Assembly: GCA_902609685.1 (NCBI GenBank)
Contig: CACLSR010000002.1
Location: forward strand, 1 to 64,000
Direction: 5' to 3'
DNA from: an uncultured Pelagibacteraceae bacterium
Lineage (GTDB): Bacteria; Pseudomonadota; Alphaproteobacteria; Pelagibacterales; Pelagibacteraceae
DNA length: 64,000 bases
The notes beneath the pieces are model-generated. The model searched no databases. It was given only the letters and a program-made list of their open reading frames with translations, and was not told where the DNA came from. Position numbers and translations under genes: made by a program. This document shows, one piece after another, positions 10,196 through 19,060 of this stretch (within the stretch, counting starts at the first letter, position 1; each line of letters begins with the position of its first letter).

Positions 10196-10234
10196 GATGT
10201 AAATTTATATTTGAAAAAAAATTTTACAAGGTTC

Positions 10235-11572
10235 TTATTTTCCAATGCAAAAATCGTTGAAAATACTACCTAATATTTCCTCTACATTTACTTTTCCAAC
10301 TATCATACCTAAATGTCTCGTAGCCAACCTCAAATCCTCAGCTCCTTTATCAAAATCTTTTTTATCATTTTTTTCTATGAAATTTCTTAAGTTGTCTGAA
10401 CACTGAATTAAGTGTTGTCTGTGTCTTTCTCTAGTAATTAGTACATCTTCATTTACAATAAATTTTGTCTTTAACTTATTTTTGATTTTTGAAATTAATT
10501 TATCTAAATTAAGATTTTCTTTTAATGAAATTAAAACATGATCCAACTTTTTTACTTCAATATCTAATTCGCTATTAATAAGATCTGACTTATTTACAAC
10601 TAAAATTGCATTATCTTTTAATAAGTCATTCAAAAATCCACTTAAATCAATACTTTTTGCACTTACTACCACTAATTTTAAATCAGCATTTTCTGCTCTA
10701 TCTAGCGATAATTTTATACCTTTTTTCTCTATTTCATCTTTAGAATTTCTTATGCCTGCCGTATCTGAGATTATAACGGGATAGCCATCTATATTTAGAT
10801 GTGTTTCAATTACATCTCTTGTTGTTCCTGCAATTTCGGAAACTATAGCTACATCTCTTTTCGATAAATTGTTTAATAATGAAGATTTACCAGCATTTGT
10901 TGGACCAACTATAGCTATTTTGAAACCTTCACGGATTATTTCACCTACTTTTTGATCATCTAAAATTTTATTAATTTGATTTAAAACTTCAGTCGAATCT
11001 TTTTTAATTTGTTGTATGTTTTCATCAGGTAAATCTTCCTCAGGGAAATCTATTTTTGCCTCAACGAAAGATAAAATCTTAAGTAATTTTTCTCTTAAAC
11101 CTTCAAATATCTTAGCTGATTTTCCTTTCATTATTTTTACAGCTTGTAATCTTTGTATCTCAGTTTCTGCTGAGATTAAGTCTGCTATACTCTCAGCTTT
11201 CAGCAAATTGATTTTACCATTTTGAAAAGCTATTTTGGTAAATTCTCCTGGCTCAGCTAATCTAAAGTTCTCTATTTTAGATATTTCATTTTGAAGTGCT
11301 ATAACGATTGCTTTACCTCCGTGGATATGAATTTCAACCATATCCTCGCCTGTATAGCTCTGAGGGCCTGGAAACCATATTATTATACCTTCATCTATTA
11401 ATTCAAAAGTATTGATACTATTAATTTTTCGAAGGGTAGCTATTCTAGGTGGAGGGACAGGTTGTCCAGTGAGTAGGGTAATGGCTTTAGATGCGTTGGG
11501 ACCAGATATTCTGATAATTGCTATTCCTGATATTCCGGGACCTGATGAAAGAGCATAGATTGTCATAGTCAA
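10235..11572 (-). CDS. mnmE: tRNA modification GTPase MnmE
   Basis: This 445-residue GTPase partners MnmG in wobble-uridine modification. The N-terminal folate-binding domain begins with IYALSSGPGISGIAIIR. The G domain is inserted in a helical domain: G1 is GPTNAGKSS (about residue 220), the G2/K-loop region is AGTTRD, G3 is DTAG and G4 is NKSD. The C-terminus is the diagnostic CIGK with the catalytic Cys442. An internal ATG two codons downstream could also be the start. In many alphaproteobacteria rho is nearby; here two glycosyltransferase genes separate rho from mnmE. Confidence 0.96.
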   Translation of the reverse strand: MTMTIYALSSGPGISGIAIIRISGPNASKAITLLTGQPVPPPRIATLRKINSINTFELIDEGIIIWFPGPQSYTGEDMVEIHIHGGKAIVIALQNEISKIENFRLAEPGEFTKIAFQNGKINLLKAESIADLISAETEIQRLQAVKIMKGKSAKIFEGLREKLLKILSFVEAKIDFPEEDLPDENIQQIKKDSTEVLNQINKILDDQKVGEIIREGFKIAIVGPTNAGKSSLLNNLSKRDVAIVSEIAGTTRDVIETHLNIDGYPVIISDTAGIRNSKDEIEKKGIKLSLDRAENADLKLVVVSAKSIDLSGFLNDLLKDNAILVVNKSDLINSELDIEVKKLDHVLISLKENLNLDKLISKIKNKLKTKFIVNEDVLITRERHRQHLIQCSDNLRNFIEKNDKKDFDKGAEDLRLATRHLGMIVGKVNVEEILGSIFNDFCIGK

Positions 11573-11611
11573 ATTATAATAACTTAATCTTAATATTAAA
11601 ATTAAATATTT

Positions 11612-13294
11612 TTAATTAACAATTCCCTCAAGTGCTTCAAAAAAACTCTTACAATAATTTTGAACATTAAATAACGGGCTTTTTAATGCATTAAGAAATA
11701 TTGATTTTCTAAGATTAATATAATCTTCATGATTATTAGATAAATCGACAACTTTATTTACATAATCTTCCTCATCTTTAGCAACCATTCGTTCCATATT
11801 CAGATTTTTATTAATTGACTCGCCACATCTTGAATTAAAATTATACCCAGCCATTGTTATAACAGGAACACCCATCCATGTGGCCTCAAAGGATGTTGTA
11901 ACACCATTGTACGGGAATGTATCTAGGGCAATATCAATATCATTATAGGTAATGAGATGATGTTTTAAATCTTCCTGCCTACCTATAAATTGAATTGATT
12001 CTAAAACATCGTTTTTTTCGAACAAATTTTTAAGTCTTTTTAATGCATGATTTCTATGCGATGTTTTTAAAACAAGTTTAGATTTACTGACCCTTTTAAG
12101 AATATTTGACCACACATTTACAACGTCAGGATTTATTTTATTAAAACTATTAAAAGAACCAAAGGTAAAGTATTTATTATTAATAAATGGGGGAGGGTTT
12201 TCTTTTCTTTCAAAATCAAAGCCACAATGGCAATTCCATATTTCAGGTAAATATATTACTTTTTCAGAATAAAATTTTTGTTCATCTGGCTTAATAAGAT
12301 TAGGGTCAGAAATTATATAATCCATATTTTCTAATCCTGAAGTATTGCAATAACCCATCCATATAACTTGTTTCTTGGCAAGCCTGTTCTTTAATAATTC
12401 TATACGATGTGTTGATGTATAGCCCATTAAATCTATTGTAATATCTAATTTTAACTCTCTTATTTTATTTAAAGCGCTTATATTATTTAAATTTGAAATA
12501 TTTATTGTTTCAGTTGCCAAATTTTTAAAACTTTGTGTTAACTGGTCTTCCTTTGCATTATTCAAGAGCAAAACAATTTCAAATTTTTTTTTATCATAGT
12601 TTTGTAATACAGTTTTCAAAAAATATGTGATGGAATGTCCCTGTAAAATATCAGATGATAAAAAACCTATTCTAATTTTTGGACCAGTTTCTTGAAATAT
12701 TTCTGATAACTTGTCTTCAGGTAATATTTGTAAGTTTTTATCCACAAAACTACCATATTCTAAAAAGTCTGCTTGAGACCATTCTTTACCAAAACATCTC
12801 CAATAACCATAATTACACAAATCATCAGCTGTAAAGTTTTTAGATTTGATTATTTGATCAAAATGGAAAGTTAACTTATTAGAGTCGTTTAATCTGCGAT
12901 AAACCATAGCCATTGCAAGATGGATTGTTTTGTGGTTTGAACATAATTCTTCAGATGACTTATAAAATTCAAGAATTTCAGTAAAATCAAATTTATAGTT
13001 TTTTTCTAAGTCAATTAATAAAACGTTAGTAGTAATAAAATTAGCGAGAGAGTCTAGAGCGTGATTTGTATTCTTTTCTTTCAAATATCCACTCTTAAAA
13101 TCTTTTATTGCTAAATTTAATGCATCAATATTCTTTTTATTGTTACTAACTCTACTTAACCCTAATAAATTATGCAAAAATGAAGACCTTTCTTGCTCAT
13201 TGGTTTGCGAGGTAATTTCAAATACCACTCTGGAATATTCTTTTTGTTTAAATAATTCTTGAAGTTCTAAGACTAGTTTTTTATTTGAGGTCAT
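11612..13294 (-). CDS. GT41/SPINDLY-like glycosyltransferase, paralogue B
   Basis: This 560-residue protein resembles the catalytic half of O-GlcNAc transferase/SPINDLY (GT41). The N-terminal 200 residues are helical and probably TPR-like. The catalytic part starts at about residue 206 with KIRIGFLSSDILQGHS and includes QVIWMGYCNTSG. Near residue 460 it has DTFPYNGVTTSFEATWMGVPVI split across the nucleotide-binding core. Bacterial relatives glycosylate proteins or surface structures; donor and acceptor are unknown. It lies 29 bp downstream of a diverged paralogue, with blocks of perfect DNA identity that point to gene conversion. Both copies are intact. Confidence 0.8.
   Translation of the reverse strand: MTSNKKLVLELQELFKQKEYSRVVFEITSQTNEQERSSFLHNLLGLSRVSNNKKNIDALNLAIKDFKSGYLKEKNTNHALDSLANFITTNVLLIDLEKNYKFDFTEILEFYKSSEELCSNHKTIHLAMAMVYRRLNDSNKLTFHFDQIIKSKNFTADDLCNYGYWRCFGKEWSQADFLEYGSFVDKNLQILPEDKLSEIFQETGPKIRIGFLSSDILQGHSITYFLKTVLQNYDKKKFEIVLLLNNAKEDQLTQSFKNLATETINISNLNNISALNKIRELKLDITIDLMGYTSTHRIELLKNRLAKKQVIWMGYCNTSGLENMDYIISDPNLIKPDEQKFYSEKVIYLPEIWNCHCGFDFERKENPPPFINNKYFTFGSFNSFNKINPDVVNVWSNILKRVSKSKLVLKTSHRNHALKRLKNLFEKNDVLESIQFIGRQEDLKHHLITYNDIDIALDTFPYNGVTTSFEATWMGVPVITMAGYNFNSRCGESINKNLNMERMVAKDEEDYVNKVVDLSNNHEDYINLRKSIFLNALKSPLFNVQNYCKSFFEALEGIVN
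12153..12379. repeat. Gene-conversion tract, copy 1
   Basis: Bases 12153-12271 (119 bp) are identical to 13862-13980, and 12312-12379 (68 bp) are identical to 14021-14088. The 40 bp between the two blocks differ at 16 positions. The offset is constant at 1709 bp. The repeats lie in the catalytic-core coding region of the two tandem GT41-like genes. Confidence 0.9.
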
Positions 13295-13323
13295 TAGTAA
13301 ATTTAAGCAAACATTTTAATAAG

Positions 13324-15000
13324 TTAAACTATTTCTTTTAATGACTTAAAAAAATTTTCAGAAAATTTTTTTCTATTAAATAATGGACTTTCTGTTGAAT
13401 CTGTAAAGACAGATTTTCTTAAACTGATATACTCATTATGATTATTTGATAAACCAACTGCTTTATCTACATAATCATCCTCATCTTTAGCAATCAATTG
13501 TTCCATATTCAAATTTTTATTAATCGACTCGCCACATCTTGAATTAAAATTGTATCCTGCCATAGTTAAAACAGGTACTCCCATCCATATTGCCTCAAAG
13601 GATGTTGTAACACCATTGTACGGAAATGTATCTAGAGCAACATCTATTTTTCTATAAAGATTTAAATGATCTTCTAATTTATCAATTCTATAATAAAAAG
13701 AAACAGAGTCCAATACACCATTTTTTTTAAATATTTTTTCGATTCTATCAAATTTTCTTTTTTTGCTAGAGCATTTTATAATAAGTTTGGATCCTTTAAC
13801 TTTCTTTAAAATATTTGACCAACAATTAAGTACGTCATCTGTCATTTTTGAGGGATTATTGAAAGAACCAAAGGTAAAGTATTTATTATTAATAAATGGG
13901 GGAGGGTTTTCTTTTCTTTCAAAATCAAAGCCACAATGGCAATTCCATATTTCAGGTAAATATATTACTTTTTCAGAATATAAGTTTTTTTCATTTTCAT
14001 AAATTAAGTTCGGATCCGTGATTATATAATCCATATTTTCTAATCCTGAAGTATTGCAATAACCCATCCATATAACTTGTTTCTTGGCTAGTCTATTTTT
14101 GTAAAACTCTATTCTATTTCTTGATGTATAACCCATTATATCAATCATTATATCGAGATTGAACTTTCTGATTGTATTGAACGCCCTAAGATTATCTAGC
14201 TTCCCAACATCTATTGTTTTGCTAGCTAGATTGGTTATCCGCTCGGCTGTCTTTTCATCTTTTAAACGATTTGTAAACAAGATTATTTCGAAATTTTTTT
14301 TATCATAATTTTCTAACACAGTTTTTAAAAAATAATTTATAGAGTGACTTCCATTTATATCTGCTGATAAAAAACCAACTCTTATTTTTTCATTTTTTTT
14401 ATCAGACAAAGGAACAATATCTTTTTGGGAATATTCGCTTAAGTTTTCATTAACAAACTGACCAAATTCTAGAAATTTCGATTGTGTCCAGTTTTTATCA
14501 AAACATCTCCAATATCCATAGTTACACAAGTCTTGAGCAATAAATTCTTTAGATTTAATAATTTTTTCAATATGAAATACCATGCCCTTATAATCACTAA
14601 GTCTAGAGTATATTGTTGACATAGCAATATTAATTGGTCTTTGATCCTTTAAGTGTTTTGGTAATACTTGATAAAAACTTTTTATTTCGTCAAAATCAAC
14701 ATTGGTATTTTCAAAATCACTCAGAATTGAACTCGTAAGGACAAAATTGGTTAAAGCGTTAAGACCACCAACACTTTCACTGTCTTTAAGATATCCCTTT
14801 TTAAAATCTTGGACTGCCAAACTAACTTGATTTTTATCTTTTAAACCTAAAGACATTCTACTGATTCCCAAAAGTACAAACAGCCCAGCATTTCTCTCTT
14901 CTTCTGTTGTTCTTGAGGTTATTTGAAAGATTATCTCTGAATATTTTTTCTTTTTATATAAATCTTGTAATTTTAATTCTAAATCTTTTGCTGATACCAT
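13324..15000 (-). CDS. GT41/SPINDLY-like glycosyltransferase, paralogue A
   Basis: This is a 558-residue paralogue of the downstream gene with the same layout: a helical, probably TPR-like N-terminal region and a GT41 catalytic region from about residue 206 (KIRVGFLSADINGSHS). IWMGYCNTSG follows, with DTFPYNGVTTSFEAIWMG near residue 460. The N-terminal halves of the pair are clearly diverged while parts of the catalytic core are identical in DNA. It starts 9 bp after the rho stop and is probably co-transcribed with it. There is no signal peptide, so it should act in the cytoplasm. Function is inferred from the family only; the target could be a surface protein, flagellin-like protein or glycan. 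Confidence 0.8.
   Translation of the reverse strand: MVSAKDLELKLQDLYKKKKYSEIIFQITSRTTEEERNAGLFVLLGISRMSLGLKDKNQVSLAVQDFKKGYLKDSESVGGLNALTNFVLTSSILSDFENTNVDFDEIKSFYQVLPKHLKDQRPINIAMSTIYSRLSDYKGMVFHIEKIIKSKEFIAQDLCNYGYWRCFDKNWTQSKFLEFGQFVNENLSEYSQKDIVPLSDKKNEKIRVGFLSADINGSHSINYFLKTVLENYDKKNFEIILFTNRLKDEKTAERITNLASKTIDVGKLDNLRAFNTIRKFNLDIMIDIMGYTSRNRIEFYKNRLAKKQVIWMGYCNTSGLENMDYIITDPNLIYENEKNLYSEKVIYLPEIWNCHCGFDFERKENPPPFINNKYFTFGSFNNPSKMTDDVLNCWSNILKKVKGSKLIIKCSSKKRKFDRIEKIFKKNGVLDSVSFYYRIDKLEDHLNLYRKIDVALDTFPYNGVTTSFEAIWMGVPVLTMAGYNFNSRCGESINKNLNMEQLIAKDEDDYVDKAVGLSNNHNEYISLRKSVFTDSTESPLFNRKKFSENFFKSLKEIV
13862..14088. repeat. Gene-conversion tract, copy 2
   Basis: This is the partner of 12153-12379, with 119 bp and 68 bp blocks of perfect identity around a 40-bp divergent stretch. 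It lies in GT41-like paralogue A. The repeats are direct, so recombination between them would delete about 1.7 kb and fuse the two genes in frame. Confidence 0.9.
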
Positions 15001-15009
15001 TACATGTAT

Positions 15010-16278
15010 CTATGCTGGTTTATTCATTGAATTAAAAAACTCAGCATTATTTTTAGTATCTTTTAATTTAGAATTAATAAATTCTATTGCATCCATTGTG
15101 CCCATTGGTGCAATTATTCTCCTTAGGACATTCATTTTTTGAAGGTCATTTTTGTCAAACAACAGCTCTTCTCTTCTCGTACCTGATTTTGTAATATCAA
15201 TAGCTGGATAAATTCTTTTATCTGCAATTTTTCTATCAAGGACTGTTTCACTATTTCCAGTACCTTTAAATTCTTCAAAAATTACTTCATCCATTCTACT
15301 ACCAGTATCAATTAATGCTGTAGAAATAATTGTTAATGATCCACCTTCTTCGATATTTCTTGCAGCACCAAAAAATCTTTTGGGTCTTTGCAAAGCATTG
15401 GCATCAACCCCACCAGTTAAAACCTTTCCTGAGCTTGGAATTACAGCATTATAAGCTCTCCCTAATCTCGTTATTGAGTCTAAAAGTATAACTACATCTT
15501 TTTTATGCTCTGTTAATCTTTTTGCCTTTTCTATAACCATTTCAGCAACAGCAACATGCCGTTGAGCGGGCTCATCAAATGTAGAACTAATTACTTCGCC
15601 TTTTACAGTTCTCTGCATATCTGTTACTTCTTCTGGTCTCTCATCAATCAGCAATACAATTAAGTAACATTCAGGATAATTTTTTGCTATTGAGTTAGCT
15701 ATGCTCTGTAAAATCATGGTTTTACCGGCTTTGGGAGGCGAGATAATAATTGATCTTTGACCCTTACCAATTGGACTAACTAAATCTATAAGTCTTGGAG
15801 TTAAATCTTGTTTTTTGTCAGGCTTTACTTGCTCTACTTCCATAACAAGTTGCTTATCTGGATATAGGGGTGTCAAGTTATCAAAAGCAATTTTATGTCT
15901 AGATTTATCAGGTTCCTCAAAATTAATTTTACTTACTTGCAATAATGCAAAATACCTTTCTCCTTCTTTTGGAGCTCTAACTGGTCCTTCAACTGTATCA
16001 CCTGTTCTTAAACCAAATTTTCTGATCTGGCTTGGGCTCACATAAATATCATCCGGACCTGGTAAATAATTTGACTCCATGGCTCTTAAGAAACCAAAAC
16101 CATCTTGGAGTAATTGTAGCACACCAGCTCCGGTTATTTCCTCTTTTTCTGCAACCTTTTTTAAAATCGCAAAAAGTATTTCTTGTTTTCTTAGAGTACT
16201 TGCATTTTCTATTCCAAGCTCTTCTGCTTGAGTAATAAGCTGTTCTGATGATTTAAGTTTTAGTTCTTGTATGTTCAT
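15010..16278 (-). CDS. rho: Transcription termination factor Rho
   Basis: This 422-residue hexameric RNA helicase ends transcription of untranslated RNA. The N-terminal Rho-N and cold-shock-like RNA-binding domains include [14 protein letters not shown]. The ATPase core has Walker [10 protein letters not shown] (about residue 180), Walker [17 protein letters not shown], and the conserved [22 protein letters not shown] region (cited in parts). The length matches E. coli Rho (419). It lies 62 bp after hemJ in the same direction, as in other alphaproteobacterial origin regions (hemE-hemH-hemJ-rho). Confidence 0.97.
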   Translation of the reverse strand: MNIQELKLKSSEQLITQAEELGIENASTLRKQEILFAILKKVAEKEEITGAGVLQLLQDGFGFLRAMESNYLPGPDDIYVSPSQIRKFGLRTGDTVEGPVRAPKEGERYFALLQVSKINFEEPDKSRHKIAFDNLTPLYPDKQLVMEVEQVKPDKKQDLTPRLIDLVSPIGKGQRSIIISPPKAGKTMILQSIANSIAKNYPECYLIVLLIDERPEEVTDMQRTVKGEVISSTFDEPAQRHVAVAEMVIEKAKRLTEHKKDVVILLDSITRLGRAYNAVIPSSGKVLTGGVDANALQRPKRFFGAARNIEEGGSLTIISTALIDTGSRMDEVIFEEFKGTGNSETVLDRKIADKRIYPAIDITKSGTRREELLFDKNDLQKMNVLRRIIAPMGTMDAIEFINSKLKDTKNNAEFFNSMNKPA

Positions 16279-16340
16279 GAATAAATTATTAAGGACTTAA
16301 TAATAGAAGTAATATATATGCTAAATAAAATTATTCAACC

Positions 16341-16775
16341 CTAGATAGGCTTAAATATTACAACAAATATGATTAAAATAAGCAATAATGTGGGTATTTC
16401 ATTAATGTATCTATAATATTTATGAGAATGCTTATTCACATCAAATTTAAATTGCCCTAAAATTCTTCCAAGATAAAAATGATACAAGGTTAAAATAATC
16501 ACAAATACTAACTTTAATACCATCCACTTTTGCCCCAGTTGGTCAAAACCTATTTCATGTATTAATACTAACCCGAATATCCAGGATAGAGTCATTGCAG
16601 GAGTCATAATGTAAAAAAAGAGTTTTTTTTCCATTACTTTAAATACATCTGATACCAATGGTTTGTCATTGTTTTGTGAATGGTAAACAAAAATTCTTGG
16701 AAGATATAGAAGACCTGCCATCCAAGAAATTACTGCAATTAAATGAAGGGATTTGAAAAGCAAGTAAGTATTCAT
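16341..16775 (-). CDS. hemJ: Protoporphyrinogen IX oxidase HemJ
   Basis: This 144-residue membrane protein has about four transmembrane helices. HemJ oxidises protoporphyrinogen IX to protoporphyrin IX in the penultimate step of haem synthesis. Family marks are LHLIAVISWMAGLLYLPR near the start, with the conserved His11, and RIFVYH around residue 32. The length (about 140-150) is typical. It starts 3 bp after hemH ends and shares the hemE-hemH-hemJ unit, which places the last haem steps together. Confidence 0.92.
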   Translation of the reverse strand: MNTYLLFKSLHLIAVISWMAGLLYLPRIFVYHSQNNDKPLVSDVFKVMEKKLFFYIMTPAMTLSWIFGLVLIHEIGFDQLGQKWMVLKLVFVIILTLYHFYLGRILGQFKFDVNKHSHKYYRYINEIPTLLLILIIFVVIFKPI

Positions 16776-16778
16776 GGA

Positions 16779-17780
16779 TTATATGTTTTGTTGAATTAAT
16801 GATTTCAATAAATTTATATGATCATTATTATCATTTAAACATGGTACCATATCGAAATTTTCACCACCAGACTCTAAAAAACTTTCTTTACCTTGAATTA
16901 GAATTTCTTCTAATGTCTCAACACAATCTGAGGAAAAACCAGGACATATTGCAAGAACATTCTTCTTTCCCTCTTTAGGCAATTTCTCTAGGGTTTTATC
17001 TGTATAGGGCTCAAGCCATTTTTGAGGACCAAATCTAGATTGAAATGTTGTTTTAATTTCTATCGAATTAAATTTCTCTGAAATCAATCTTGTTGTTTTT
17101 TGACAATAGCAGTGATACGGGTCTCCTTTATCAAAGTATTTTTGTGGTATACCATGATAAGATGCCAATATTAAATCTGGCTTCCAATTTATTTCTTTTA
17201 TTTTCTTATTTAGTGAATTTACCAAAGCGTCTATATACAAAGGATGTGACTCATAATGTGGTATTATTTTGATTGATGGTTGCCATCTCATTTTCATTAA
17301 AGTTCTATAAACTTCATCACAAACAGTTGCGGTAGTTGCTGCAGCATATTGAGGGTATAAAGGAAGTATAATCAAGTTCTCACAACCTTTTTCGTGTAAT
17401 TTTTTTATTTTACTTTTGATACTCGGATTTCCATACCTCATGGCATAGTCAATAATTAGGTTTTTTTCAGAGATTGAGTTTGATAGTTTCTTGGCTTGTT
17501 TTTGTGTATAATAGAGAAGTGGAGAAATATTTTCATCTTTCATCCAAATTTCTTTATAAGCTTTAGCAGTTTTAGATGGTCTAAAATTTAATATGAAAAC
17601 GTTTAATATAATTTGCCAAACTATAGGATTAACTTCTATTACTCTTTTGTCTGACAAAAATTCTTTCAAATATTTTCTAATGTCAAACCAATTTGTAGAA
17701 TCTGGTGTCCCCAAATTTATTATCAGGGCTCCTGTTTTACCAAAATTAATAGGTGGATGATTTAATTCTTTTTCCATCAA
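16779..17780 (-). CDS. hemH: Ferrochelatase
   Basis: This 333-residue enzyme inserts Fe2+ into protoporphyrin IX. The N-terminal TGALIINLGTPDS and the SYHGIPQKYFDKGDPY segment are class signatures; the latter carries the active-site His (about residue 206). The conserved acidic C-terminal motif appears as CPGFSSDCVETLEEI. The length fits bacterial ferrochelatases. The last 4 bp of hemE overlap its start, so translation is likely coupled. Confidence 0.96.
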   Translation of the reverse strand: MMEKELNHPPINFGKTGALIINLGTPDSTNWFDIRKYLKEFLSDKRVIEVNPIVWQIILNVFILNFRPSKTAKAYKEIWMKDENISPLLYYTQKQAKKLSNSISEKNLIIDYAMRYGNPSIKSKIKKLHEKGCENLIILPLYPQYAAATTATVCDEVYRTLMKMRWQPSIKIIPHYESHPLYIDALVNSLNKKIKEINWKPDLILASYHGIPQKYFDKGDPYHCYCQKTTRLISEKFNSIEIKTTFQSRFGPQKWLEPYTDKTLEKLPKEGKKNVLAICPGFSSDCVETLEEILIQGKESFLESGGENFDMVPCLNDNNDHINLLKSLIQQNI

Positions 17781-18778
17781 TAATCTTTTATAGTTTTAAC
17801 TAAATAATCCATCATACTTGGATCTGTTTCGGGCAATATTCCATGACCTAAATTAAATATATATGGATGATTTTTAAAAATATCCAGATACTTGATTGCT
17901 TCTTTTTTAAGGTTGTCTTTATCAGTGAGTAAAACTTTTGGGTCCATACCGCCTTGCACAGGAATTTTTATTTCTTTTTCAATTTTTATTGGATCAACTT
18001 CATAATCTATACAAATTGCATCTGGTTTTACAATTTCACAATATTTTTTGTAATCCTTTATACCTCGTGGAAAACAAATCACTGGAACATTTAAAGATTT
18101 AGTAAATTCAACTAAGGAACAAGTTGGATTATAAATGTAAAAATCATAATCCCTATCTTCTAATAGTCCTGCCCAACTATCAAAAATTTGTATAATCTCT
18201 GCACCACTATCAATTTGATTTTTAATATGAATTTTTAAAAATTTATCTATTATCTTTAAAGTTTTTTCAATTATAGAAAAATCTTTAAAAAAATTTTCTT
18301 TGAGTTTTATTTTTGGAGATTGTTTATTAAGTATATAAACAAGTAACGTCCAAGGAGCTCCAACAAAACCTATGGTAGACTTGTTTTCTGTTAAATTGTT
18401 ATTTCTTACTAGATTTATAGCTTTATAAACAGGATCAACTCTTTCAATAAAATCATTTTCAGTAACTTTAAATACTTGATCAAGGTTTAAATCACCAAGA
18501 ATGGGTCCAATATTTTTTTTAAATTCTACTTTTTGTTTCAAACCGTAAGGTAAAATTAATATATCAGAAAAAATAATGGCTGCATCTAAGTCAAATCTTT
18601 TTAGAGGTTGTAAGGTTATTTCAGCTGATAAACTAGAATTTAAACATAGTTTAATAAAATCAGTATTTTTTTTTCTAATTTCCCTAAACTCTGGCAGATA
18701 TCTTCCAGCTTGCCTCATAATCCATATAGGATTTAAATCTGTTTTTCTGTCTTTAATAACCTTTTTGATATTAGACAT
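17777..18778 (-). CDS. hemE: Uroporphyrinogen decarboxylase
   Basis: This 333-residue enzyme decarboxylates uroporphyrinogen III to coproporphyrinogen III. The signature PIWIMRQAGRYLPEFR lies at about residues 18-33, and GFVGAPWTLLVY and the C-terminal NLGHGILPETDP region are also conserved. It is the first gene of the long minus-strand train that leaves the proposed origin. hemE next to oriC is the landmark described for Caulobacter and Rickettsia, which is the main reason for placing oriC in the adjacent gap. Confidence 0.96.
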   Translation of the reverse strand: MSNIKKVIKDRKTDLNPIWIMRQAGRYLPEFREIRKKNTDFIKLCLNSSLSAEITLQPLKRFDLDAAIIFSDILILPYGLKQKVEFKKNIGPILGDLNLDQVFKVTENDFIERVDPVYKAINLVRNNNLTENKSTIGFVGAPWTLLVYILNKQSPKIKLKENFFKDFSIIEKTLKIIDKFLKIHIKNQIDSGAEIIQIFDSWAGLLEDRDYDFYIYNPTCSLVEFTKSLNVPVICFPRGIKDYKKYCEIVKPDAICIDYEVDPIKIEKEIKIPVQGGMDPKVLLTDKDNLKKEAIKYLDIFKNHPYIFNLGHGILPETDPSMMDYLVKTIKDY

Positions 18779-19060
18779 ATTAATAATTAAGTTTATTTAA
18801 CAGTATTTGTAGTATGAGCGGTGAAATACGTGGATTAAATTTTATATACATTTTATAAACTAGTTATTAACATTTAAATGTAATTTTTTGACATATATAT
18901 AAGTAATATTGAAGCTTATTACCAATATTTCAATTTAATGAAAAACTTTATACAGATGTTTAATAATGTTAATAAAAGCTATGTTTTACAGCATAAATTT
19001 TAAATTTATAAAATTAACCAACTTTGTCTAAATAATACAAAAACTATTAACACTTTATAC
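18779..19060. other. Candidate chromosomal replication origin (oriC)
   Basis: This 282-bp non-coding gap separates hemE (leftward) from the DUF299 regulator-maf-aroE-coaE-dnaQ block (rightward), which is the oriC position known in alphaproteobacteria. By my count 51 of 280 bases are G or C (18%), and 18841-18900 has only 7 of 60, so it could unwind easily. Sequences one base off the DnaA box TTATNCACA are TTATATACA (18842-18850), TTATTAACA (18864-18872, and reversed at 18967-18975) and TTATACAGA (18948-18956). CTATTAACA (19044-19052) is two off. In such AT-rich DNA some of these will be chance. It must also hold promoters for both flanking operons, which I could not place. Confidence 0.65.

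Noticed and set aside
12153-14088. Direct repeats considered as a mobile element
   Set aside because: The repeats are inside the coding regions of two paralogues, in register, without transposase, inverted ends or target duplication.
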